A DNA stretch of 64,000 bases, from assembly GCF_014207135.1 (NCBI RefSeq), contig NZ_JACHCC010000007.1, positions 1 to 64,000 on the forward strand, written 5' to 3'. A program made the position numbers and the translations under genes. Source of the DNA: Pedobacter cryoconitis (GTDB lineage Bacteria > Bacteroidota > Bacteroidia > Sphingobacteriales > Sphingobacteriaceae). Shown piece after piece: positions 45,388 to 55,037 of this stretch. The notes beneath the pieces were generated by a model that saw only the letters and a program-made list of their open reading frames with translations, had not been told where the DNA came from and did not search any database. Within the stretch, counting starts at the first letter, position 1. Each line of letters begins with the position of its first letter.

Positions 45388-45843
45388 ATGTCTATTTTAA
45401 ATGCAGTTATAAATAATGTTGAGGATGAAACGCTACGCGAAGATTTGCAGGAGCGTGTGGATATCATTCTGCATAAGATTAAATTTATGGACAAAATACC
45501 TGTGGCCTGCCTGGATACCAACAATACGCCAAACAGTGTTTTGAATGTCCTGATTGAGGCTGTAGGGGGAGAGATGCTGGAAATTGTACAGCAGGCACAA
45601 GTACTGATTTATCACCAGACTAACTATAATATCGGGCAATTAATGGGCATTGTCCCTTCTCTGCTGGAAAAGGAATGGCCTGCAGTAACATATAACAGAG
45701 TGTACCTGATGGAAGACACCACTGCTTTTTTAAGCGATCCTGTTTCCTTTGTGGAAGCGATGGAAGATATGGCAGAAATGCTTTATCCCGGCTATTTTAT
45801 TTTCGGGAACGAAGGTAAACGCTGGAGCTCATTTGCTGTTTAA
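45388..45843 (+). CDS. Unknown conserved-looking 151-residue protein
   Basis: No family was recognised. The soluble protein has a helical, acidic start (LREDLQERVDIILHKIKFMD), then GGEMLEIVQQAQVLIYHQTN, YNIGQLMGIV and a Phe/Tyr-rich end (LYPGYFIFGNEGKRWSSF). There is no signal peptide. Codon use is like its neighbours and a good promoter precedes it, so it is a real gene. Its 3' end overlaps the convergent FMN reductase gene by 4 bases. Confidence 0.75.
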   Translation: MSILNAVINNVEDETLREDLQERVDIILHKIKFMDKIPVACLDTNNTPNSVLNVLIEAVGGEMLEIVQQAQVLIYHQTNYNIGQLMGIVPSLLEKEWPAVTYNRVYLMEDTTAFLSDPVSFVEAMEDMAEMLYPGYFIFGNEGKRWSSFAV

Positions 45844-46361
45844 TAAGCAATAAATTTATCTATCTGCTGTCCGGTAAATTTGAGGGTATCTTCTTTATAA
45901 AAAGCACCTGATTCATCGAGCTCCGTTTTAATCGCCGGAATATGCAGTCTTAAGGGGAGTACATGCAGGTGTAAATAACTGCATACGCCACCAAAGTGAT
46001 CAATACCCCTGATATTTCCATATTTACCCGAAGATATGCCTACCAGGCAGGCTTTTTTATCATAAAAGCTTTCCGGAAAACTACAGGCATCGATAAATGT
46101 CTTCAGGACCCCCGGAAAACTTCCGTTGTATTCGGGAATAATGAACACAAACTTAGTTGTAGCAGTAACCTGGTCCTGCATTTTTTGAAATTCCGGTGAT
46201 CTTTTTCCATAGAGATCCGAGGTGATTAACGCGGAGGGAAGATCTGTGAGATTCAGTATATTAGCCTCTTGTCCTTTTCCAAGGAAGGCTTCCTGATAAT
46301 ATTTTGCAACTTTAAGCGTATTGCTTTCGGGTCTGTTTGTGCCTGAAACGATCGTAATCAT
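45840..46361 (-). CDS. NADPH-dependent FMN reductase
   Basis: The 173-residue flavodoxin-like protein has the N-terminal SGTNRPESNTLKVAKYYQE phosphate loop and the PEYNGSFPGVLKTFIDAC motif typical of the azoreductase/chromate-reductase group. It reduces FMN or quinone-like substrates with NAD(P)H. It converges on the unknown 151-residue gene with a 4-base overlap. Confidence 0.9.
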   Translation of the reverse strand: MITIVSGTNRPESNTLKVAKYYQEAFLGKGQEANILNLTDLPSALITSDLYGKRSPEFQKMQDQVTATTKFVFIIPEYNGSFPGVLKTFIDACSFPESFYDKKACLVGISSGKYGNIRGIDHFGGVCSYLHLHVLPLRLHIPAIKTELDESGAFYKEDTLKFTGQQIDKFIAY

Positions 46362-46427
46362 GAAAAAATTGTTAATAAGATGTTCAAAACACTCTATTGT
46401 TTAACACTAATATTGTCATTTAGTTTG

Positions 46428-46435
46428 TATCTTAG
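46428..46435 (+). promoter_or_regulatory. Possible -7 box for the parA operon
   Basis: TATCTTAG is a one-base variant of TAnnTTTG, giving a leader of about 100 bases before parA. Support is weak. Confidence 0.25.
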
Positions 46436-46541
46436 CTAATTGTTAAAAAGCCCCTAAATGTAGGTAAAAATAGCATTTTTTACATAAAGGATCTAATTCA
46501 CAAATTCTCAGGGAAATAATAAGTAATTATTAAATAGATAA

Positions 46542-47345
46542 ATGAGTAAAATTATTGCATTGGCAAATCAGAAAGGTGGAGTAGGTAAAACAACTTCGTC
46601 TATTAATTTAGCCGCCAGCCTGGCCGTATTAGAATATAAAACTTTATTGGTAGATGCAGATCCTCAAGCGAATTCGACCTCAGGTATAGGGTTTGATCCC
46701 AGAAGCATCAAAAATAGTATTTATGAATGTATCATCAATGATGTAGAACCTTCAGAAGCTATTCAGAAAACAGAAACACCAAATCTCGATCTGTTACCAG
46801 CACATATTGACCTTGTCGGAGCAGAAATAGAAATGATCAATCTGACAAACAGGGAGTATAAAATGAAAGCTGTCCTGGAAAAAATCAAGGATCAGTATGA
46901 TTTTATTATTATTGATTGTTCACCCTCACTGGGTCTGATTACAATCAATGCCTTAACTGCTGCGGATTCAGTAATCATTCCTGTTCAATGCGAGTATTTT
47001 GCATTAGAGGGGCTGGGTAAATTATTGAATACTATAAAAATTGTACAAAGCAGATTAAATCCGGAGCTGGAAATTGAAGGTATCCTGCTGACAATGTATG
47101 ATGTACGTTTACGTTTATCTAACCAGGTGGTGGAAGAAGTGAGAACACACTTCCAGGAGCTTGTTTTTGAAACTATCATACAGCGGAATACACGTTTAAG
47201 TGAGGCACCGAGTTATGGGATTTCAGTCATCATGCATGACGCCAATTGTAAGGGAGCAATTAATTATCTGAATCTTGCCCGGGAGATTGTCCGTAAAAAC
47301 GGAATGGTTAAAGAAACCCAGGGTTTGACTTCTGCAACTATTTAA
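46542..47345 (+). CDS. parA: Chromosome partitioning ATPase ParA (Soj)
   Basis: The 267-residue protein has a deviant Walker A (NQKGGVGKTTSS, about 9-20), ADPQAN, and IIIDCSPSLG (Walker B). It drives origin segregation with ParB on the nucleoid. The gene precedes parB by 10 bases in the expected order. A chromosomal rather than plasmid type is indicated by its linkage to dapB and lepB. Confidence 0.96.
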   Translation: MSKIIALANQKGGVGKTTSSINLAASLAVLEYKTLLVDADPQANSTSGIGFDPRSIKNSIYECIINDVEPSEAIQKTETPNLDLLPAHIDLVGAEIEMINLTNREYKMKAVLEKIKDQYDFIIIDCSPSLGLITINALTAADSVIIPVQCEYFALEGLGKLLNTIKIVQSRLNPELEIEGILLTMYDVRLRLSNQVVEEVRTHFQELVFETIIQRNTRLSEAPSYGISVIMHDANCKGAINYLNLAREIVRKNGMVKETQGLTSATI

Positions 47346-47355
47346 ATATAATTGA

Positions 47356-48273
47356 ATGACATCTTTTCAGCGAAAAACAGGTTTAGGTAGAGGGTTAAGT
47401 GCGCTTTTGGATGATTCTGATTCGGCACATCCACCAAAAAATGCGATGAACCCGGTCAGTGAAACCGAACAGAAAACGCCAGCCAGCAATATTGGTCATA
47501 TCAATATCAGTGATATTGCAACCAACCCATATCAGCCTCGTACTGAATTTGATCAGGTTGCATTGAATGAACTGGCTGATTCCATCAGGGTTCAGGGACT
47601 GATTCAGCCAATCACCGTCAGAAAGGCTGAGGGAGGAACTTACCAGTTAATCTCGGGAGAAAGGCGTTTAAGAGCCTCTAAACTTGCAGGATTAAGTGAA
47701 ATTCCGGCTTATGTCCGTGAAGCCAATGACCAGCAGATGCTGGAAATGGCCCTGATTGAAAATATTCAGCGGGAAAACCTGAATGCAATTGAGGTTGCAC
47801 TAAGTTTCCAGCGTATGCTGGAGGAATGTAATCTTAAACAGGAGCAGCTGGGGGAAAGAGTAGGTAAAAACCGCTCGACAGTGACCAACTATCTGCGTCT
47901 GCTGAAATTACCTCCTGCGATCCAGATCTCGATCCGGGATCAGAAAATCTCTATGGGACATGCACGTGCATTGATTAATGTAGAGGAAACAGATAAACAA
48001 CTGTTCATCCATCAGGAAATTATTGATAAAGGCCTTTCTGTACGTAAAGTGGAGGAACTGGTCAGAAGTATCAACAGTTTACAGATTAAGCCAAAAGGGA
48101 TGAAACAACCCCTGGGCGTATCTTTCGAATACCAGAAATTACAAAAGGACCTGGCTTCAAGATTTGCCACAAAAGTAAAACTTAAAGTTGGCGAAAACGG
48201 AAAGGGTGCTATTGAAATTCCCTTTGTTTCGGATGATGACCTGAGCAGAATTTTAGAATTATTAGATTGGTAA
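47356..48273 (+). CDS. parB: Chromosome partitioning protein ParB
   Basis: The 305-residue protein starts with the ParA-interacting KTGLGRGLSALLDD. The CTPase/ParB domain follows (NPYQPRTEFD, LISGERRLRAS, ALIENIQRENLNAIE), then a helix-turn-helix (QEQLGERVGKNRSTVTNYLR). It binds parS sites; none was recognised in the window. Its stop overlaps the next ATG (TAATG). Confidence 0.96.
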   Translation: MTSFQRKTGLGRGLSALLDDSDSAHPPKNAMNPVSETEQKTPASNIGHINISDIATNPYQPRTEFDQVALNELADSIRVQGLIQPITVRKAEGGTYQLISGERRLRASKLAGLSEIPAYVREANDQQMLEMALIENIQRENLNAIEVALSFQRMLEECNLKQEQLGERVGKNRSTVTNYLRLLKLPPAIQISIRDQKISMGHARALINVEETDKQLFIHQEIIDKGLSVRKVEELVRSINSLQIKPKGMKQPLGVSFEYQKLQKDLASRFATKVKLKVGENGKGAIEIPFVSDDDLSRILELLDW

Positions 48274-48884
48274 TGCCAAAAATCTTACTGTTATCAGTTT
48301 TATTGTTCATTGCTGCGCTTGGAGCAAGTGGACAGGACAAATTCACTGTCAAAGGGGATAGTCTTAAACGTACCCCCGTAAAAACGGATACGGGGTATGT
48401 AAACCTGGGTAAAATTGCAGGTAGAAGAGCTGCGATCAGATCTGCAATCATCCCTGGCTGGGGACAATACGGAAACGGACTCACTATCTATCGTGGAATT
48501 AAAATTGCCGCTATTTATACAGGGGGAACGCTGCTGGCAATTTCCTATATACAGAATAATCAAAAATATCATGAATATCTTGCTGAGCTCCAATACAGGG
48601 CTCAATATGGTCAGTCTCCGGGAGGAAGTCCGCTTTTTAATATCGGGACCCAGGGTTTGCTGACTGCTAAAGATATATACAGGAGAAACAGAGAGGTCGT
48701 GATCTTCTCTTTCATAGGTTTGTATGCCGTAAATATTATAGAAGCTTATGTAGATGCGAGGCTTTCCTATTTTGATATAGGGGAGAACCTGGCTATCAAG
48801 ATCTCTCCGACAGTAATCGGATCCAATACAATGTATGGGTATAATGCTTTTACGCCGGGCTTGAAGATCGCCTTTAGATTATAG
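48273..48884 (+). CDS. DUF5683 exported protein
   Basis: The 203-residue protein has a signal peptide (ending ASGQ) and the DUF5683 core SAIIPGWGQYGNGLTIYRGI, followed by hydrophobic segments (GGTLLAISYI; VVIFSFIGLYAVNIIEAYVD). Its function is unknown; it is a frequent neighbour of parB in Bacteroidota. The start overlaps the parB stop by one base, so translation is probably coupled. Confidence 0.8.
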   Translation: MPKILLLSVLLFIAALGASGQDKFTVKGDSLKRTPVKTDTGYVNLGKIAGRRAAIRSAIIPGWGQYGNGLTIYRGIKIAAIYTGGTLLAISYIQNNQKYHEYLAELQYRAQYGQSPGGSPLFNIGTQGLLTAKDIYRRNREVVIFSFIGLYAVNIIEAYVDARLSYFDIGENLAIKISPTVIGSNTMYGYNAFTPGLKIAFRL

Positions 48885-48928
48885 ATTTAAATATGCTTTA
48901 CCATCCATCTTTATAAAATAAAAAATAC

Positions 48929-49669
48929 ATGAATATAGCTTTAATCGGTTATGGCAAAATGGGTCAGATCATTGAACGTTTTGCAATTGAAAGAGGACAT
49001 GAGGTTGTCCTGAAAATTGGTATAGATAATCTGGCAGACCTTACGGTTTCAAATTTAAAAAAGGCTGATATAGCAATAGATTTTAGTACCCCTGACGCTG
49101 CTATCCGTAATATATATTTATGTTTTGATGCGAATGTACCTTTGGTTGTAGGAACAACCGGCTGGTATGGACAATTGCAGGAAATAAAGGATGAATGTGA
49201 ACGTGGCAATCATACTTTGTTATACGGATCAAATTTCAGTATCGGGGTAAACCTGTTCTTTTATATCAATGAGATAATGGCAAAAGTGATGAACAACTAC
49301 CCTGTATATGATGTGCAGGTTGAAGAAATTCATCATACACAAAAACTGGATTCTCCGAGTGGTACGGCTATGACAATAGCTGAGGGGATTATTGAGAATA
49401 TAGACCGTAAATCTGAATGGGTAAACGAGCTGGATGGTGTTCCTACCATTGATGTGCTTAAACAAAACCAGGTACTGATTGCTTCACAGCGGATAGAGAA
49501 TATCCCAGGTACACATACCGTGGTTTACAGTTCGGAAGTAGATGAAATAGAACTGAAACATACTGCTCATAGTCGTGCAGGTTTTGCCCTGGGTGCAGTT
49601 GTAGCCGCAGAATGGTTGCAAAATAAACAGGGTTTCTACAATATATCTGATATATTTAATTTAAAATAA
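48929..49669 (+). CDS. dapB: 4-hydroxy-tetrahydrodipicolinate reductase
   Basis: The 246-residue enzyme catalyses the second step of the diaminopimelate/lysine pathway. It shows the nucleotide loop IGYGKMGQIIE, FSTPDAA, and the active-site VEEIHHTQKLDSPSGTA. Diaminopimelate feeds peptidoglycan. It lies in the parAB-DUF5683-dapB-lepB run. Confidence 0.96.
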   Translation: MNIALIGYGKMGQIIERFAIERGHEVVLKIGIDNLADLTVSNLKKADIAIDFSTPDAAIRNIYLCFDANVPLVVGTTGWYGQLQEIKDECERGNHTLLYGSNFSIGVNLFFYINEIMAKVMNNYPVYDVQVEEIHHTQKLDSPSGTAMTIAEGIIENIDRKSEWVNELDGVPTIDVLKQNQVLIASQRIENIPGTHTVVYSSEVDEIELKHTAHSRAGFALGAVVAAEWLQNKQGFYNISDIFNLK

Positions 49670-49678
49670 GAAAAACAT

Positions 49679-50875
49679 ATGAATTGGAAGTTCTGGCAAA
49701 AGAATAAAGATACTGCGCCTAAAAAGAAGAAAACCAAAAGCAGGGAATGGTTTGATGCTGTTGTCTTTGCTGTAATTGCTGCTACTGTTATCCGCGTATT
49801 CTTTATCGAGGCTTATACGATTCCTACTGGTTCGATGGAGAGATCACTATTAATTGGTGATTTCCTTTTTGTGAGTAAGGTAAACTATGGTGCGAGGATA
49901 CCCATGACACCAGTTGCTTTTCCTTTCGCACACCATACGATGCCAATTACTGGTACAAAGGCATATTATGATGGAATACAGTGGAAATACCGCAGATTAC
50001 CGGGAATGCAGGATATTAAAAGAAATGATGTAGTCGTTTTTAATTTTCCTGATGGAGATACGGTAGCTCTGGAAGCGCAGGACAGGGATTACTATGATAT
50101 GGTCCGTTCGGTAGGCAGACAGGCTGTTCATAACCAGTATACGATTGTCAGCAGACCGGTAGATAAGAGAGAAAACTATATCAAACGTTGTATCGGTATC
50201 AGCGGTGATATTCTGAGTATGTCAAACGGACTGGTTTCGATCAATGGAAAACCTGAACCAATGAAAAACACCGGACAGATCGATTATCTGGTGAAGTTCA
50301 AGACCAGCGATGTGAATTTCCAGGTTTTCGAAGAGATGGGTTTTGTGATAGACAGGGATATCAGTGCAATTTCTCAGGATAGCTACAATTTTGTAGGTAC
50401 CCCTGAAATGATGGAGAAGGTTAAAAAATTAGACTTTGTAGCTGCTGTAAATACACGTACTGCCGTACCTGGTGCAGCTGAACCAAATGTTTTTCCTCAG
50501 GATCCAAACAGAAAATGGAATGCGGACAACTGGGGGCCGGTTCAGATACCTAAAAAAGGATGGACAGTCAAACTGGACAGCGCGTCGATGCCTTTATATC
50601 AGCGTGCTATTACTATCTATGAAGGTAATAAACTGGAAAAAGTTGCTGGTGGATGGAAGATTAACGGAGTCAAAACCGATAGTTATACTTTCAAAATGGA
50701 CTATTACTGGATGATGGGCGATAACAGACATAATTCACTGGATTCCCGTTACTGGGGTTTTGTTCCTGAAGATCATGTGGTTGGTAAAGCATTGTTTATC
50801 TGGATGAGTTACGATACTAACGGATCTTTCTTTAGTAAAATCAGATGGAACCGTTTGTTTAGGGGTATTCATTAG
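49679..50875 (+). CDS. lepB: Signal peptidase I
   Basis: The 398-residue enzyme removes signal peptides from exported proteins. There is one membrane helix (about residues 26-45), catalytic Ser52 in PTGSMERSLLIGD and general-base Lys169 in ENYIKRCIG. The C-terminal MGDNRHNSLDSRYWGFVP motif completes the site. It is longer than the E. coli-type core because of an insertion (about 195-320), common in Bacteroidota. Confidence 0.95.
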   Translation: MNWKFWQKNKDTAPKKKKTKSREWFDAVVFAVIAATVIRVFFIEAYTIPTGSMERSLLIGDFLFVSKVNYGARIPMTPVAFPFAHHTMPITGTKAYYDGIQWKYRRLPGMQDIKRNDVVVFNFPDGDTVALEAQDRDYYDMVRSVGRQAVHNQYTIVSRPVDKRENYIKRCIGISGDILSMSNGLVSINGKPEPMKNTGQIDYLVKFKTSDVNFQVFEEMGFVIDRDISAISQDSYNFVGTPEMMEKVKKLDFVAAVNTRTAVPGAAEPNVFPQDPNRKWNADNWGPVQIPKKGWTVKLDSASMPLYQRAITIYEGNKLEKVAGGWKINGVKTDSYTFKMDYYWMMGDNRHNSLDSRYWGFVPEDHVVGKALFIWMSYDTNGSFFSKIRWNRLFRGIH

Positions 50876-50897
50876 ATCCCGCCGGATTTTCCGGAAT

Positions 50898-50942
50898 AAA
50901 AAAAGAGGTAAACAGTTTATAAACTGTTTACCTCTTTTTTTA
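50898..50942. terminator. Bidirectional terminator
   Basis: AAAAAAGAGGTAAACAGTTT and AAACTGTTTACCTCTTTTTT form a perfect palindromic stem. It serves lepB and the convergent Ldh-family gene. Confidence 0.88.
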
Positions 50943-50944
50943 TG

Positions 50945-52027
50945 TTATAGTCTGTCAATCCGGAGTTTGTCGGCCAGTTCATTCAGGTCGTTGACCACTG
51001 CTTCTACCAATGGTATTCCCGACACTTTACGTTCCTGCTCAAAAGCATATTCAGGTTCTCCGGGAATAATTACGCTTTTGGAAGGGTCTATGGTTTTAGC
51101 ACTTTTAAAGCGTTCAATCCAGTTATCGAGGTGAGCTTTGAAGTCGGCTGCGGGACGGAACCCATCAATCCGCATCGCGCCAAAGAAATGTCCCAGGCCT
51201 TCGCCTACAGGATTTTTCGACGGTTCAAGGAAGGCGACAAAAGGAGGAACCCAGGGCCCATAATTAGCACCCGAGAGAACCGCAGTCAGAATATCAACTG
51301 TTGCACTCAATCCGTAGCCTTTATGACTCCCGTGATCTTTATCGCTGCCTAAAGGAAGTAATGAACCCCCGTTTTTTAAAGCATTAGGATCAGTAGATCC
51401 ATTGCCATCCTGATCCTGGGCCCAGCCTTCAGGAATAGGTTGATTTGCTCTTTGTGCAATTTCAAGTTTACCATTAGCTGCTGCTGCGGTAGCCATATCT
51501 ACGACTACCGGAGGGTATTTTCCTGCCGGGAAGGCATAACACATCGGGTTGGTCCCTAATAACCTTTCATTTGCATAGGTAGGGGCAACCAGCGGACTTG
51601 CATTAGTCATACTGATGCCAATCATATCTTTTTCGACAGCCATCAATGCATGATAACCTGCAATTCCAAAATGATTTGAGTTTTTGACGGCTACCCATCC
51701 ACTGCCATATACAGCCGCTTTTTCCATCGCCACTTTCATCGCAAAAGGGGCCACCACAAGACCAAGACCTGCATCTCCGTCTATGGTTGCAGTTGTAGGG
51801 GTTTCGTGGACTATGGTAATGTTTGGAGTGGCATTGATCCGTTCTTTTTCCCAAAGACGGATATATCCGCTGAGGCGGGCTACACCATGAGAATCTATCC
51901 CTCTGAGATCAGAGCGTAGTAATACATCTGTGGCTAAATCCGCATCTGCGGAAGGACAACCCATTTTTAAAAAGACACTTCTGGTGAAATTCCGTAAACG
52001 TGTTTCCGTAAAAGTATAAAAAGTCAT
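50945..52027 (-). CDS. Ldh-family (malate/L-lactate/ureidoglycolate-type) dehydrogenase
   Basis: The 360-residue protein belongs to the family of NAD(P)-dependent 2-oxo-acid reductases distinct from classical MDH/LDH. It shows DLRGIDSHGVARLSGY, AVKNSNHFGIAGYHA, and DKDHGSHKGYGLSATVDIL. The exact substrate (malate, lactate, ureidoglycolate or others) cannot be assigned. It lies 9 bases after bshC in the same direction. Confidence 0.9.
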   Translation of the reverse strand: MTFYTFTETRLRNFTRSVFLKMGCPSADADLATDVLLRSDLRGIDSHGVARLSGYIRLWEKERINATPNITIVHETPTTATIDGDAGLGLVVAPFAMKVAMEKAAVYGSGWVAVKNSNHFGIAGYHALMAVEKDMIGISMTNASPLVAPTYANERLLGTNPMCYAFPAGKYPPVVVDMATAAAANGKLEIAQRANQPIPEGWAQDQDGNGSTDPNALKNGGSLLPLGSDKDHGSHKGYGLSATVDILTAVLSGANYGPWVPPFVAFLEPSKNPVGEGLGHFFGAMRIDGFRPAADFKAHLDNWIERFKSAKTIDPSKSVIIPGEPEYAFEQERKVSGIPLVEAVVNDLNELADKLRIDRL

Positions 52028-52036
52028 CTGGATCGG

Positions 52037-53623
52037 TTAAGCGTATAATACCGTAAATTTATAATCAAGCGGTTTGAATGCGGACAATAGGCTTTCAATA
52101 AAATCTTCCCCGTAAAGTACATACATCGGAGCGATATTTAATACACGTTCCTGTAATACTCCCGATGGAAATAGTTTGTTTTTCAAGGCATCAATCTGCT
52201 GTAATGAAGTTGTATGTTTACGTTTTTCTGCACGTAAAAGTTTTTTCTCCAGATTGGTAACCAGTTTCAGGGCTTTCGTTTTGGCGCCTTCAGCCGACAT
52301 AGATAAAGTTTTATCAATCTTATAAGAGTTTAATTTGATCTGGTCAAAAATAGCTCTTATAGCACGTTGTTCGTCATCCAGACAAAGCGAATCACCCACG
52401 TGGGCCTTAATCCATTGGTTTTTTAGTTGTTCATCACTATTAAACAGGGTGATCGGACTAATGTCAAGAATCTGCATTTTTCTTGCGCTTCTGTCGTCAA
52501 TGACCAATGCCGAGTTCCTTAAGATCAGGACAGGATAAAAAACTTTGTAAAAATCAAAATTGGCCTTTAACTGGAGCCAGTAGGTCACTTCTGCGCCACC
52601 TCCGATATAAGCCAGGTTCGGAAGGATCAGCTCCTGATAAACCGGACGCATAACTACGTTTGGACTGAAGCGCTCGGGATGGGTATCTATTTCTTGTTTT
52701 AAAGCCTCTCTGGTAAAGCTGATGTCCGTATTGAGTACCTTATAAAGGTTATCTTCTTCTACGATACGTTCACGCAGCTGGTCATCCATATAGAAGAAAT
52801 TAATCTCTCTTGGATTTACCTGTGGTTTATAGCCCTTTGACTCCAGGGCAGCACTGCTGGCATTGATTTGGGTAAAACTGTTCTGAGCTGTAATATCCTG
52901 ATAGATAATATCAGCAAACTGGGTTTTTAGGGCTGAATCATCCGCGTCTATACAAACCAGACCCTTTTTACCAAATAAAGCATCTACCAGCTCACGCGTA
53001 GCATTAGCCAGTGTCTGATTCGAGGTATAGGCTTTTTCAATTGCTTTGGAGAATTCAGTACCGTTTTCACTAATGCCAAGATAACCTTTGTAAGCTGTCA
53101 GTGCATCTGTTATATCGGATGTGTTTAATCTTCCGGTAGCACCTGCCGCATTTTTTTTCCAGGTCAGGAGCTTGTCCTCTACTTTCACATGATTGATTTC
53201 TTCAAAATCATGGTCTTCTGTTGCCATCCAATAGACAGGTATGAAGTTATAATCAGGAAAACTTTTTTTGAGATCGGCCGCCAGTTTGATTGCTGTTACA
53301 ATCTTATAGATAAAATACAGTGGGCCTGTAAATATATTAAGCTGATGACCCGTTGTAATGGTAAACGTGCGGTCATCAGCTAATAAGTTGATATTTTCTT
53401 TGACTAAAGCAGAAGGCTGAATATGCAGGTACTGCTTTTGCAGACTGCGAACCAGTAAACTCCGGTCACCGGAATACTTCCGGTCTTCAATAGCTTTCTT
53501 AAAGCCTTCCGTAGTAGGGGAGTACTTGTAAAAAGACTCCAGGTTATCTTTCCCATCTATGTAATCCAGGACTACTGATGAAAAAGCATGTGTTTGCTGA
53601 TAGGAGATATACTTAGCCTGCAT
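52037..53623 (-). CDS. bshC: Bacillithiol synthase BshC
   Basis: The 528-residue protein is the putative cysteine-adding enzyme of bacillithiol synthesis, a low-molecular-weight thiol in Firmicutes and some Bacteroidota. It shows FTITTGHQLNIFTGPLYFIY, PVYWMATEDHDFEEINHV, and a C-terminal coiled coil with EKRKHTTSLQQIDALKNKLF. The length fits the family. No bshA or bshB is in the window. Confidence 0.93.
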   Translation of the reverse strand: MQAKYISYQQTHAFSSVVLDYIDGKDNLESFYKYSPTTEGFKKAIEDRKYSGDRSLLVRSLQKQYLHIQPSALVKENINLLADDRTFTITTGHQLNIFTGPLYFIYKIVTAIKLAADLKKSFPDYNFIPVYWMATEDHDFEEINHVKVEDKLLTWKKNAAGATGRLNTSDITDALTAYKGYLGISENGTEFSKAIEKAYTSNQTLANATRELVDALFGKKGLVCIDADDSALKTQFADIIYQDITAQNSFTQINASSAALESKGYKPQVNPREINFFYMDDQLRERIVEEDNLYKVLNTDISFTREALKQEIDTHPERFSPNVVMRPVYQELILPNLAYIGGGAEVTYWLQLKANFDFYKVFYPVLILRNSALVIDDRSARKMQILDISPITLFNSDEQLKNQWIKAHVGDSLCLDDEQRAIRAIFDQIKLNSYKIDKTLSMSAEGAKTKALKLVTNLEKKLLRAEKRKHTTSLQQIDALKNKLFPSGVLQERVLNIAPMYVLYGEDFIESLLSAFKPLDYKFTVLYA

Positions 53624-53669
53624 TGCTACGAAATTAAGTTATTAAACCATAATTCAGCACACTGCAATA

Positions 53670-55004
53670 TTATTTTACAATTTGTCCATATAGATCAAAA
53701 TCTTCTGCACGATCGATAGCTACATTTACAAAACTACCGTTAGCTGCATAGCCTGTGTTTGCATCGATTAAAACCTCATTATCAACCTCTGGAGAGTCAA
53801 ATTCAGTACGGCCAATAAAGAAATCACCTTCTTTACGGTCTACCAGTACCTTGTAGGTTTGGCCTACTTTTTCCTGATTAATTTCATAAGAAATTCCCTG
53901 TTGAAGCTCCATGATCGCATCGACACGTTCCTGTTTTACTTCATCAGGTACATCATCCACCAGATTGTGTGCATGTGTTTTCTCCTCGTGTGAGTATGTG
54001 AAACAACCTAATCTGTCGAAACGCGTATCTTCAACCCAACGCAGCATCTCTTCAAAGTCTTTTTCAGTTTCGCCCGGGTAACCACAGATTAATGTCGTAC
54101 GCATAGCAATTCCAGGAACTTTATCCCTGATCTGATTGACGATGTCGATAGTCTTCTGTTTGGTGATTCCACGACGCATCGATTTTAGCATATTGTCTGT
54201 AATATGCTGTAAAGGCATATCCAGATATTTGCAGATATTCTCTCTTTCGTTCATGGCATCCAGGATTTCCATAGGGAATCCCGAAGGATAGGCGTATTGC
54301 AACCTGATCCATTCAATACCATTAATGTCCGAAAGACGTCTTAATAATTCATCCAGATTACGTTTACCGTAAATATCCAGCCCGTAATAAGTCAGGTCCT
54401 GCGCAATAAGAATCAGTTCTTTAGTTCCGTTTGCTGCTAATATTTTAGCTTCTTTAACCAAAGCTTCCATTTCAGTAGATACGTGTTTACCACGCATTAA
54501 TGGAATTGCACAGAAAGAGCAGGGGCGGTTACAGCCTTCTGCAATTTTGAAATAAGCAAAATGTGAAGGAGTAGTCAGTAGTCTTTCTCCAATCAGTTCA
54601 TGCTTATAATTTGCACCTAATGAATGTAGTATATTTTGTAAGTCGTTAGTCCCGAAAAAGGCGTCAACGTTTTTGATCTCTGATTCCAGCTCTGGTTTAT
54701 AACGTTCAGAAAGACATCCGGTTACAATTACCTTGCTGATTTTACCTTCCTCTTTTAACTGGCTGTACTGAAGGATAGTATCAATAGACTCCTGTTTTGC
54801 ATTGTCAATGAAGCCGCAGGTATTGATTACAATAATATCGTCCTTATTGATTTCGTTAGCCTCATGAACTACATTTAAGCTATTCCCTCTTAATTGACCC
54901 ATCAAAACCTCAGAATCGTAAATATTTTTGGAACAACCCAAGGTAATTACATTGATTTTTGGTTTTTTAACTGGGATAATTTTAGAAGTTGTTTTTGTGT
55001 TCAT
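53670..55004 (-). CDS. rimO: Ribosomal protein S12 methylthiotransferase RimO
   Basis: The 444-residue radical-SAM enzyme adds a methylthio group to an Asp of ribosomal protein S12. N-terminal cluster cysteines are Cys24, Cys63 and Cys97; the radical-SAM cysteines are Cys158, Cys162 and Cys165 (CNRPCSFC). A TRAM domain ends the protein (about 380-440). It lies 33 bases after ftsY, downstream of ribosomal protein genes. Confidence 0.95.
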   Translation of the reverse strand: MNTKTTSKIIPVKKPKINVITLGCSKNIYDSEVLMGQLRGNSLNVVHEANEINKDDIIVINTCGFIDNAKQESIDTILQYSQLKEEGKISKVIVTGCLSERYKPELESEIKNVDAFFGTNDLQNILHSLGANYKHELIGERLLTTPSHFAYFKIAEGCNRPCSFCAIPLMRGKHVSTEMEALVKEAKILAANGTKELILIAQDLTYYGLDIYGKRNLDELLRRLSDINGIEWIRLQYAYPSGFPMEILDAMNERENICKYLDMPLQHITDNMLKSMRRGITKQKTIDIVNQIRDKVPGIAMRTTLICGYPGETEKDFEEMLRWVEDTRFDRLGCFTYSHEEKTHAHNLVDDVPDEVKQERVDAIMELQQGISYEINQEKVGQTYKVLVDRKEGDFFIGRTEFDSPEVDNEVLIDANTGYAANGSFVNVAIDRAEDFDLYGQIVK

Positions 55005-55037
55005 CTTGTATGTATATATATGCTCAGCGCGGAAATC

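Noticed and set aside
46362..46541. Possible parS sites or origin elements before parA
   Set aside because: No 16-base parS-like palindrome or DnaA-box cluster was recognised in this spacer.
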